Assembly: GCF_003385395.1 (NCBI RefSeq) | Contig: NZ_QNUG01000012.1 | Location: 45,136-109,135, forward strand | Length of the DNA: 64,000 nucleotides | Direction: 5' to 3' | Source: Epilithonimonas hispanica | Lineage (GTDB): Bacteria > Bacteroidota > Bacteroidia > Flavobacteriales > Weeksellaceae | In this document: one piece after another, positions 46,276-53,220 of the stretch | Layout: the number at the start of each line of letters is the position of its first letter | How positions within the stretch are numbered: position 1 is the stretch's first letter | The notes under the pieces: generated by a model | Seen by the model: the letters and a program-made list of their open reading frames with translations, nothing else | Databases searched by the model: none | What the model was told of the DNA's origin: nothing | Translations under genes and position numbers: made by a program

Positions 46276-46964
46276 CTAAATTACTTTCGGTTTACTCCTC
46301 AAAAATATCAATCCAGCCAAGATAATCAATGCGCCAACAGATTGCTGAGTTGTCAGTTTTTCTCCATCCAAAATTCCCCATATGATTGCTACGATTGGCA
46401 TCAATAAAGTAACTGTAGAAGCGAACAGTGGAGTAGAGATGCTCAATAACTTATAATTCATCATCATCGCTAATCCGGTTCCGAAAATGGATAATATTGC
46501 CACAAAACCCAATCCTTCCAGCGTACTTTGATTCAGACTAAAATCTTTGAAAAATCCAGAGAAAACCAAAGCAATCAAGGACGGTAAAAACAAATCAGTT
46601 GTCTTTTTGTTGTTGAGAATTTCCAAACCAAAGAACCGACGATAATCACAAAAATCGGCATCATAGAATTGATGATTCCTGCAATACTACTGCTGATTTC
46701 GGTCTCTGCCATTGGAAAAAGGAACATCGGGATGAAACTTCCTGTCAATGCCGCAATGATTAGCCAAATTGTATGTTGCTTTGGGAATTTTTTTATTTTA
46801 GAAATGGCGTAAGGCATCAGAACTATTCCCGAAATTAGGACACGCAATGCACCGACTTCATAAGGATTGAAGTGTTCCAGCGATTTTTTTATCAGTATAA
46901 ATGATGAACCCCAAATGACAGACAACGCTATCAGAAGAACCCATTTTTGTTTTTCAGTATTCAA
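46276..46964 (-). pseudogene. EamA/DMT-family transporter, disrupted
   Basis: Two adjacent minus-strand frames encode the halves of one 10-helix EamA transporter. The first (46575-46964, 129 codons) has SVIWGSSFILIKKSLEHFNPYEVGALR and ends shortly after SLVWKFSTTKRQ. The second (46276-46626) resumes at LFLPSLIALVFSGFF and runs to the normal C-terminus (GALIILAGLIFLRSKP). About 60 residues (around two helices) expected between them are missing, and the frame shifts, so an out-of-frame deletion near 46590-46610 is likely. The 5' end overlaps the aat stop (ATGA). Confidence 0.8.
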
Positions 46965-47608
46965 GACTTTTGTTGTTTTAATAGTTTTAAATAATCGATT
47001 TTCGGAATCATCTTTGCGCCAAGACTTTCTAGATGTTCAGAATGGATTTGGCAGTCAATCAACTCCCATTCGTTTTGATATTTTGTGGTGAAGTGGATAA
47101 ATCCCGCTTTTGAAGCATTGGAAACTTTGGAAAACATACTTTCGCCACAGAAAATATTACCGACTTGGATTCCATAAAATCCTCCGACCAAATCTCCATT
47201 TTGCCAGACTTCAAAGCTTTTCGCTTTCCCAAATTGATGAAGTTTTACAAAAGAATCAATGAGTTCCTCATTTATCCAAGTTCCGTTTTGTCCTTTTCGT
47301 TCAGCCATTTTGCAGTGTCGAATCACTTCTTCGAAACATTGATTTTCCGTGAATTCAAAGATGTTATCTCTCAGGATTTTCTTCATCGATTTTGAGATTT
47401 TGATTTCATTCGGGAACATCACAAATCTCGGATCCGGACACCACCAAAGGATTTCCTCGCCTTCGTTATACCAAGGAAATAATCCCAATTGATAAGCGAA
47501 CCAAAGTCTTTCCGGCTTCAAATCACCACCAATCGCGATCAATCCATCTTCCGGGTCATAAAGTTCTGGGTCGGGAAAAGAAATATCATCAGGGTCTAAC
47601 CAAATCAT
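46961..47608 (-). CDS. aat: Leucyl/phenylalanyl-tRNA-protein transferase
   Basis: 215 aa. FPDPELYDPEDGLIAIGGDL, GLFPWYNEGEEILWWCPDPRFV and GGFYGIQVGNIFCGESMFS are the defining blocks of Aat, which adds Leu/Phe to N-terminal Arg/Lys for ClpS/ClpAP degradation. Its 3' end overlaps the start of the EamA pseudogene. Start ATG at 47608. Confidence 0.96.
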   Translation of the reverse strand: MIWLDPDDISFPDPELYDPEDGLIAIGGDLKPERLWFAYQLGLFPWYNEGEEILWWCPDPRFVMFPNEIKISKSMKKILRDNIFEFTENQCFEEVIRHCKMAERKGQNGTWINEELIDSFVKLHQFGKAKSFEVWQNGDLVGGFYGIQVGNIFCGESMFSKVSNASKAGFIHFTTKYQNEWELIDCQIHSEHLESLGAKMIPKIDYLKLLKQQKS

Positions 47609-47653
47609 TTTTAGGAATGAATTATTTTATTTGAATATAATTTTTTCAAAATT

Positions 47654-47732
47654 TTGCTGAGTGAAACGCCTTTGCGAATCTTAGAATAAGAGCAATTAAT
47701 GAACAAAAAACATTGCGAACTTTGCGTTTAAA
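47654..47732. repeat. Dispersed intergenic repeat, copy 2
   Basis: The 25 bases at 47654-47678 equal those at 7361-7385; the following arm at 47712-47732 (ATTGCGAACTTTGCGTTTAA) corresponds to 7418-7438. It lies between aat and hutF. Confidence 0.6.
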
Positions 47733-47761
47733 TAAATCAGCACAATCTGCGAGAAAATTAT

Positions 47762-49126
47762 TTATCTAATCTTAATTTCATTAATAGACTTCACAAAACC
47801 TCGTCGAACATTTTCATAATTCTCGTGTTTCCCATTTTTCACAACCCATTTTCCGGCAACCAAAGTTCCCGAAAGATGCGACGAATCCGATGAATAAACA
47901 ATCGTATTACAAAGATTTTTGAGAGAAGAAGTCTCAATCAAAGGTGCTTTTGCATCCATCACAACCGCATCAAAACTTTCTCCGACTTTGAAAAAGTTTT
48001 CATTCTCAAATCCCATCGAATTTCGACCGGATTTCCAAGCTGTTTTCAATGCATTGAATCCACTATCACCAAGATTGGGTTTGAAAAAAGTATCTCGTCT
48101 GTGCGTATGGATTCTTTGACCATAATCTAACAAGCGCAAATCTTCCAAAGGATTCACACAAATCTGGCTGTCTGTCCCGATCGACCAGTTTCCTCCAAAA
48201 TTCTGATAATCTTTGAATCGGAATCTTCCATCACCAAGATTTCCTTCTGTTGATGGGCAAAGTACGATGTTAGCACCCGATTTTGCAATGCCTTCCACTT
48301 CGTTATCTTTAAGATGTGTACAATGGATTAGGTTAAATTTCTCATTCACATTACAATTTTCCAAAAGCCATTCTGCAGGTCTTTTTCCGTAAAAATCCAC
48401 ACAATCTTTGATTTCCTTCAACTGTTCGGCAATATGAATATGAAACGGATAGTCCTTAGAAAGCAAAGAAGATTCTATCAAATCCTCTTTCTGAACCGCT
48501 CTCAAAGAATGCGAACCAACAGCAAGATTAGCCTTATCATAAAACTGAATCGATTGTTTAGATGCTTCCAATAATTGACAATAATCTTCAATCGTTTTCG
48601 AAATAAACCGTCTCTGCAAATCATAAGGTCTCGTTCCGAAATTCCCTTTCTGATAAAACATTGGAATCAATGTAATCCTGATTCCTGCTCTTTTCGCCGC
48701 AGAAACCAATCTTTCTCCTAATTCCGAGAGATTTTGATAAGGTTTCCCATCTTTATCGTGATGTACATAATGGAACTCAGCAACCGATGTATAACCATTT
48801 CTCAGCATTTCTGCGTACAACATCGCTGCAACATCTTCCATTTGTCCAGGCGAAAGTGACAGCGCAATTCCGTACATTGCATCGCGCCAGCTCCAGAAAT
48901 CATCAGGAACTTCCGAACCTTCAAAATATTCTGCCAATCCGCACATTGCATACTGAAAAGCGTGCGAATGCGCATTCTGAAATCCCGGTAAAACATAACC
49001 GTCCACATATTCACCTTCGGGTTTTTCCACGGTTTTCAGTTCAGAGATATTTCCGGATTCGTCCAGCTTTACAAAAACATTTTCCAACCATCCGTTTTCG
49101 GTCAATAATCCTTTGAATGTGTACAT
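47762..49126 (-). CDS. hutF: Formimidoylglutamate deiminase
   Basis: 454 aa from the ATG at 49126 (MYTFKGLLTENGWLENVFVKL); the 50 codons upstream in the open frame fall in a repeat and are not protein-like. Amidohydrolase fold: GFQNAHSHAFQ (metal His pair), FHIHIAEQ, LIHCTHL, CPSTEGNLGDG and SIGTDSQ. HutF converts N-formimidoyl-glutamate to N-formylglutamate and ammonia in histidine breakdown. The next gene provides the following enzyme. Confidence 0.93.
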   Translation of the reverse strand: MYTFKGLLTENGWLENVFVKLDESGNISELKTVEKPEGEYVDGYVLPGFQNAHSHAFQYAMCGLAEYFEGSEVPDDFWSWRDAMYGIALSLSPGQMEDVAAMLYAEMLRNGYTSVAEFHYVHHDKDGKPYQNLSELGERLVSAAKRAGIRITLIPMFYQKGNFGTRPYDLQRRFISKTIEDYCQLLEASKQSIQFYDKANLAVGSHSLRAVQKEDLIESSLLSKDYPFHIHIAEQLKEIKDCVDFYGKRPAEWLLENCNVNEKFNLIHCTHLKDNEVEGIAKSGANIVLCPSTEGNLGDGRFRFKDYQNFGGNWSIGTDSQICVNPLEDLRLLDYGQRIHTHRRDTFFKPNLGDSGFNALKTAWKSGRNSMGFENENFFKVGESFDAVVMDAKAPLIETSSLKNLCNTIVYSSDSSHLSGTLVAGKWVVKNGKHENYENVRRGFVKSINEIKIR

Positions 49127-49154
49127 CAGATATTTGTAAATTTTTATATAATAT

Positions 49155-49268
49155 TTATTTGGGCAGCTATTTCCGCCTTCCGCTCTCAATCTTTTTTGCC
49201 GACGATTTACCTTTAAATAGAACTTTCGTTTAAGCAAAAAAGGATTTCCGCTCAAGTCGGGCTGCGAG
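49155..49268. repeat. Dispersed repeat (GGGCAGC ... GGGCTGCG)
   Basis: The block starts with GGGCAGCTATTTCCGCCTTC and ends with TTTCCGCTCAAGTCGGGCTG: the ends resemble each other in inverted orientation (AGCTATTTCCGC and GCGGAAAT forms). I recall this sequence as a very common Chryseobacterium intergenic repeat; no search was run. It separates hutF from hutG. Confidence 0.5.
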
Positions 49269-49317
49269 TGATTCAACGTTTCAAAGAATCTGCAAAATCA
49301 GCTTAACCAGCGAGAAT

Positions 49318-50121
49318 TTATATTTTATTTATAGTTTCAATAAGATTCACCAGTGTTTTCTTCAAAACCTTTTGAATTCGTTCGGCATTGCCTTCATCAT
49401 AAACTGTTTCCGAAGAATCCATATAATTGGTCTTGCACATTTCCAATTGCAAAGCGTGAATGTTTTCATTCGGTTTTCCGAAATTTCTGGTAATATATCC
49501 ACCTTTGAAAGGGTAGTTATGAGAAAATTCGTAACTATTGTTTTGTAGAGAATCGACTGCTGTTTTAATCAATTCAGGATGAGCAGAAGTCTCATCATTA
49601 TCACCAAGAATCAAATCCGGAAAATCCTCCGAACGAATTCCTTGCACAGACTTCCTTATCGAATGTGCATCAAACAACAACGCTTTCCCAAATTCATTTT
49701 TAGTTTCATTTAAAAGTTCTGCCAGTTTTTCTTGATAAGGTTTGTGATATAATTCAACTCTTCTGGAAACTTCTTCTTGATTCGGAACATAATCATCATT
49801 ATAGATTTTATTTCCATTGAAATCTGTAATTGCCACAACATCCGTAATTACTCTTCCGTCATTATAGAGCGGTTGGTTTTCAGGATTTCTGTTCAGGTCC
49901 ACAACCCATCTGCTGTAATTCGTAACAATAATTGTAATTCCAAGTTCTGTTGCAAAAGCATAAAGCTTATCGATGAACCAGTCTGTGTCGTCCAATTGTT
50001 TTGAAACTTCAGGGTTCATCTTAGATATTATATCTTCAGGAATAAAAGTTCCTGCGTGCGGAACACTTATGATAACAGGGACTTTCGCAGCTGTTGGCTC
50101 AATGATTTTAAAGATTTCCAT
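49318..50121 (-). CDS. hutG: N-formylglutamate amidohydrolase
   Basis: 267 aa from the ATG at 50121; an ATG two codons upstream (50127) is equally possible. VPVIISVPHAGTFIPEDI, TDWFIDKLY, YSRWVVDLNRNPENQPLY and LLFDAHSIRKS are the conserved blocks of the N-formylglutamate deformylase family. It releases formate and glutamate, completing the hutF pathway. Confidence 0.93.
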   Translation of the reverse strand: MEIFKIIEPTAAKVPVIISVPHAGTFIPEDIISKMNPEVSKQLDDTDWFIDKLYAFATELGITIIVTNYSRWVVDLNRNPENQPLYNDGRVITDVVAITDFNGNKIYNDDYVPNQEEVSRRVELYHKPYQEKLAELLNETKNEFGKALLFDAHSIRKSVQGIRSEDFPDLILGDNDETSAHPELIKTAVDSLQNNSYEFSHNYPFKGGYITRNFGKPNENIHALQLEMCKTNYMDSSETVYDEGNAERIQKVLKKTLVNLIETINKI

Positions 50122-50147
50122 AATCATTTATATGACCTCGAATTTAT

Positions 50148-50180
50148 AAAAAAATCCCTGCACAAATGAATGTACAGGGA
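50148..50180 (-). terminator. Terminator after the DUF3127 gene
   Basis: On the minus strand, CCCTGTAC / GTGCAGGG (one mismatch) with an 8-base loop is followed by a run of seven T. Confidence 0.75.
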
Positions 50181-50206
50181 AGTTTATTTTCAATTAAATT
50201 TTTTAA

Positions 50207-50590
50207 TTAGAAAGGCAAATCATCATCTTCATCCTCAGCAAAAACATTCTTGTTTTCAGTTGCAGGAGTTCCGCCTTGACTTGGAGATGCTTGAGTTGGC
50301 TCATTGAAATCTGTAGAAGCATCTTTTTCCATTCTCCATCCTACAATAGAGTTGAAATATTTCACCTCACCTTGAGGACTTGTCCATTCTCTCCCTCTGA
50401 TGTTGATATGAACTTTTACTTTATCACCAACTTTGTGAGCGTTTAATAAATCCACTTTATCTTGCGTGAATTCAATATTAATTGGTTGTGGATACTGTTC
50501 TTCAGTCAAAAGAACTAGTTCTTTTTTTTGAAATCCACTTGCAAATGTTTGTAAATCAGAAATTTTCTTTATCGTTCCTGTTAATTCCAT
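50207..50590 (-). CDS. DUF3127 OB-fold protein
   Basis: 127 aa from the ATG at 50590 (MELTGTIKKISDLQTFASGFQKKELVLLTEEQYPQPINIEF). Residues 1-90 form an OB-fold-like barrel (VGDKVKVHINIRGREW, YFNSIVGWRM). The tail is acidic and ends in DEDDDLPF, like the C-terminal tip of SSB that binds partner proteins. It may bind single-stranded DNA and recruit repair proteins; that is inference. The longer open frame includes a promoter region and is rejected. Confidence 0.85.
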   Translation of the reverse strand: MELTGTIKKISDLQTFASGFQKKELVLLTEEQYPQPINIEFTQDKVDLLNAHKVGDKVKVHINIRGREWTSPQGEVKYFNSIVGWRMEKDASTDFNEPTQASPSQGGTPATENKNVFAEDEDDDLPF

Positions 50591-50613
50591 ATCTCGAAAA
50601 TGTTTTAAGTTTG

Positions 50614-50645
50614 TAAAGGTAATAAAAGTATTGATTTTATTCAAA
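50614..50645 (-). promoter_or_regulatory. Promoter of the DUF3127 gene
   Basis: Minus strand: TTTG (50645-50642), 20 bases, TACCTTTA (50621-50614), one mismatch from TAnnTTTG. It lies 23 bases upstream of the chosen ATG. Confidence 0.55.
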
Positions 50646-50687
50646 AAATCAGGCAATGAAAAAACTTTTAAAAAATATTGTTTTTAG

Positions 50688-50719
50688 TTTGGAGGATATC
50701 AAAAAGAGTTCTATATTTG
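50688..50719 (+). promoter_or_regulatory. Promoter of the tRNA cluster
   Basis: TTTG at 50688-50691, 20-base spacer, TATATTTG at 50712-50719: a textbook Bacteroidetes primary promoter about 40 bases before the first tRNA. Confidence 0.8.
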
Positions 50720-50759
50720 CACTCACCAAAACGAAAGAAAAGAAGTTCTTAAAAATAAT

Positions 50760-50841
50760 GCGGATGTGGTGTAATTGGTAGCCACGCCAGACTTAGGATC
50801 TGGTGCTTCACGGCGTGGGGGTTCGAGTCCCTTCATCCGCA
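50760..50841 (+). tRNA. tRNA-Leu (UAG)
   Basis: Acceptor arms GCGGATG / CATCCGC, anticodon arm CCAGA-CTTAGGA-TCTGG with anticodon TAG, a long variable arm and GTTCGAGTC T-loop. CCA is not encoded. Confidence 0.95.
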
Positions 50842-50881
50842 CAATTTAAAAAATTTCTAAGAAATTAGGAATTTTTTTTAT

Positions 50882-50954
50882 GCGAAAATAGCTCAGCTGG
50901 TAGAGCACAACCTTGCCAAGGTTGGGGTCGCGGGTTCGAATCCCGTTTTTCGCT
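50882..50954 (+). tRNA. tRNA-Gly (GCC)
   Basis: Acceptor arms GCGAAAA / TTTTCGC, AGCTCAGCTGGTAGAGC D-arm, anticodon loop TTGCCAA (GCC), and GGTTCGAATCC T-arm. Confidence 0.95.
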
Positions 50955-50961
50955 CACCTCT

Positions 50962-51045
50962 GCCCTGGTGGTGGAATTGGTAGACACGCAGGACTTAAAA
51001 TCCTGTATCCGCAAGGATGTACGGGTTCAAGTCCCGTCTGGGGTA
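50962..51045 (+). tRNA. tRNA-Leu (UAA)
   Basis: Acceptor GCCCTGG pairs with CTGGGGT (with G-T pairs), anticodon arm CAGGA-CTTAAAA-TCCTG gives TAA, long variable arm, and GGTTCAAGTCC T-arm. It starts seven bases after tRNA-Gly. Confidence 0.94.
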
Positions 51046-51050
51046 CTTAA

Positions 51051-51090
51051 AAGCCTTGATAATCGTTTGATTGTCAAGGCTTTTTGTTTT
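51051..51090 (+). terminator. Terminator of the tRNA cluster
   Basis: AAGCCTTGA (51051-51059) pairs with TCAAGGCTT (51074-51082); T-rich tail follows. Confidence 0.85.
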
Positions 51091-51333
51091 TGTGTGCAAT
51101 ATATATGCAATGTAAATTGGACAACTAAAAGTTTATTATCAATTATAATTGTCATTTGCAGTACACTAAAAATTACATTTTAAGTGTACTCTGATATAAA
51201 ATATGATCTGACTTTTGCTTTACTATCTTCTGATTGATATCTAATTTATTCAAGTAACTGCCTGCACAAAGATATTGTTGTCGGCTTCTACAACTTTTCA
51301 GTATAACGTTCAAAATTTCTCGTCCACGTTAAT
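51091..51333. other. Non-coding gap between tRNAs and the Rhs region
   Basis: About 240 bases without a credible gene. One hairpin, AGTACACT (51160) / AGTGTACT (51183), could end transcription of the minus-strand immunity gene. Nothing else stands out. Confidence 0.5.
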
Positions 51334-51729
51334 TTAATCAATCAGCCTTATGAGTTCACCTAGATATAACTTCTTATTAGAAATATATTTTGATGGCATA
51401 TTGACAGTATATTCATTTTTCTTCTTCATTTCTCCCTTTTGCAATACGATAGCAGTGTTTTCAATTCCATCATACTCTTTTATAAAGTTAGACACAGGAA
51501 GATTATCTTTATCGACAACAAAGAGTGTATCATTAGTATTTATATCTTTAACAATATAAAAATTAGATTGATTTGGCTTTAAAGATGGATAGTAGGTCAA
51601 TAATTCTACATCAATTCTCTCATGTGGTTCGGTTAAATATTCTATACTTATTTTCTTCTCGATTGTTGAGACATTTTTTGAACAAGAAAAAAAAGTTAAG
51701 AACATAATTAATATTATTATTCGTATCAT
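51334..51729 (-). CDS. Lipoprotein, candidate immunity protein for the metzincin Rhs tip
   Basis: 131 aa with a lipoprotein signal (MIRIIILIMFLTFFSC). The mature part is small and beta-rich; I do not recognise the family. Its ATG overlaps the toxin stop (ATGA), the usual toxin-immunity order in polymorphic toxin loci. A periplasmic lipoprotein would fit a protease toxin that acts in the periplasm. Its role as immunity protein comes from position only. Confidence 0.7.
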   Translation of the reverse strand: MIRIIILIMFLTFFSCSKNVSTIEKKISIEYLTEPHERIDVELLTYYPSLKPNQSNFYIVKDINTNDTLFVVDKDNLPVSNFIKEYDGIENTAIVLQKGEMKKKNEYTVNMPSKYISNKKLYLGELIRLID

Positions 51730-52664
51730 TGTTTGGTTGGATCTATTTTTTTATTATTGAGTTTTTTATTTTTATATAAATTTTCCATTCTATTTAATTG
51801 ACGAACAGTTATGCCACTTGGATCTTTGATTGTACCCTGTCTCATAAAATTACTTTTTGGCGTTTCAAACTCAGAAGAAAACCCAAATATAGAATTATCA
51901 GTAGCCATAGGGGGGTGTTGCAATCCTGCTGTATGCCCTATCTCGTGAGCCATTGTTTTACTATTCTTCCCACTAATCATACCGCTTACATATTTTTCAT
52001 TTACAGATATTTCTTTCCCATTCATTGCTCTTCCAACGACATCCGTCTTACCATCTTTGTATACATCAAAATCCTTAGAATTTGAATCTTTTATTTCAAT
52101 TAAAGTATCAGTACTCTTCAAATCCTCTTTATCATCTATTACCCTAATATTAATATTAGCTGAAACCGTTACGTTTGGGTTTGTTTCTAAATCATTAAAA
52201 AGGGATTCTGTCTGACTTTGTACAGATTTAGCAAAACCAGCCATATCAATTTTTTTATTTGAAGAACTATTTAAAACAGCTCCTGTAAATGTTATTTGAT
52301 AGTTAGTAGTATTTGTTTTCTTATCATAGCTTTGCGTTATAACCCATTCTCGTCCATCAGGGTCAACATACATTATAGGATTGTTAGCTGTATAGGCATA
52401 TGGAGACATTTCTGGATGTTTTTCTGCAAGTTCATCAATTTGCCACCAATGTGGAGCATCAGGAGAGTAAATTCTGGCTCCGAAATCATACATTCCCGTT
52501 TCTTGCAGTTCTTTACCGTTGTACTTGTAGTTTGTAGAACTTACACAAAATTTCGAGCCTCCTTTCGTTTTCGCTTGTCCCGATTTTTCAACATTAGGCA
52601 ATCGTTTATATACCACTTTCAAAAGAGGCAAAAAATTTCCTGTGTTTATTCTCGGGCAACCCAT
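51726..52664 (-). CDS. Rhs C-terminal tip fragment with metzincin protease toxin domain
   Basis: 312 aa. Residues 1-43 (MGCPRINTGNF...) come from the end of the adjoining 5779-bp unit. TNYKYNGKELQETGMYDFGARIYSPD and YTANNPIMYVDPDGREW (about 46-105) are Rhs core C-terminal repeats ending in the PDGRE junction. The variable tip (about 105-312) has MAHEIGHTAGLQHP, a full HExxHxxGxxH zinc site, and SNFMRQG as possible Met-turn. It is thus a metalloprotease toxin separated from its rhs body: an orphan or displaced tip. A leaderless promoter precedes the ATG. It has no signal peptide. Confidence 0.82.
   Translation of the reverse strand: MGCPRINTGNFLPLLKVVYKRLPNVEKSGQAKTKGGSKFCVSSTNYKYNGKELQETGMYDFGARIYSPDAPHWWQIDELAEKHPEMSPYAYTANNPIMYVDPDGREWVITQSYDKKTNTTNYQITFTGAVLNSSSNKKIDMAGFAKSVQSQTESLFNDLETNPNVTVSANINIRVIDDKEDLKSTDTLIEIKDSNSKDFDVYKDGKTDVVGRAMNGKEISVNEKYVSGMISGKNSKTMAHEIGHTAGLQHPPMATDNSIFGFSSEFETPKSNFMRQGTIKDPSGITVRQLNRMENLYKNKKLNNKKIDPTKQ
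52531..52549. other. Candidate recombination site at the left end of the unit
   Basis: TTTGTAGAACTTACACAAA is an imperfect dyad (TTTGT/ACAAA arms) nine bases inside the boundary of identity. It overlaps codons SSTN before the Rhs motif YKY. The same site recurs at 58310-58328. Core-type sites of tyrosine recombinases have this size and layout. Confidence 0.45.
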
Positions 52665-52668
52665 ATTT

Positions 52669-52676
52669 CAAAGATA
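52669..52676 (-). promoter_or_regulatory. Outward promoter at the element end, reading into the displaced Rhs tip
   Basis: Minus strand TATCTTTG is a perfect TAnnTTTG box ending four bases before the ATG at 52664; a TTTT sits 19 bases upstream in place of TTTG. The transcript would start at or near the ATG. Repeated at 58448-58455. Confidence 0.55.
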
Positions 52677-53220
52677 AATTTTCTTTTTCATTTGGAAAAA
52701 TAAAGTTCTGATTTTCAAAAAAATCTATTGTTAAAAACTGTTGTTGTCGCTGTTGTTGTAAAATGTTAAAATGTGGGTAAAATGGCGGTGGGATTCAGCT
52801 TCGGCTTTATCCACATTTTAATATTTTTCGTTGTATTTATCGGCTAAATTTCAATCGAAGAACTTTTCGAGCGATGGTGCATTTTTCCTTATTTCGGGTG
52901 GTTGTTGGTGTTGGCAAAAAAGTCTTTTTTCGGAGCTGGAAAGATTTGGGAAAGTTGATGGCTAAAAGCGTTGGAAGCAAAAGTGGTTTCCACGTTGCTA
53001 CGGAAAGCATTTTACATAATCCCAAATTATAGGCAAAAATGGTGCTGGTTTGTGCGTAGCGAAGTGGAGAACAACGGTTTGCGTTGGCAATTTGCGTATA
53101 ATTTTGATTATGTAATTTGCTGTGGCTTTAAAGTGTTGGAAAAGATTCGGATAAGCTTCGGCGGAAAATGTCTTTTTTATTCGGAGGGCGGGATATTTAA
53201 TTCAAAATGCAAGCATTGGA
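52677..53220. other. Conserved non-coding block of the element with a long hairpin
   Basis: No convincing gene in about 545 bases. Arms AATGTTAAAATGTGGGTAAA (52762-52781) and TTTATCCACATTTTAATATT (52806-52825) pair over 20 positions, the two mismatches being G-T (wobble in RNA). The remainder is less AT-rich and nearly identical in copy 2. It may hold end-binding sites for the recombinases, a structured RNA, or a transfer origin. Two overlapping opposite-strand frames here look accidental. Confidence 0.6.

Noticed and set aside
52837..53025. Minus-strand 62-codon frame in the same block (also at 58616-58804)
   Set aside because: Overlaps the opposite frame, has an unusual residue make-up, and no recognisable domain or ribosome site; more likely non-coding.
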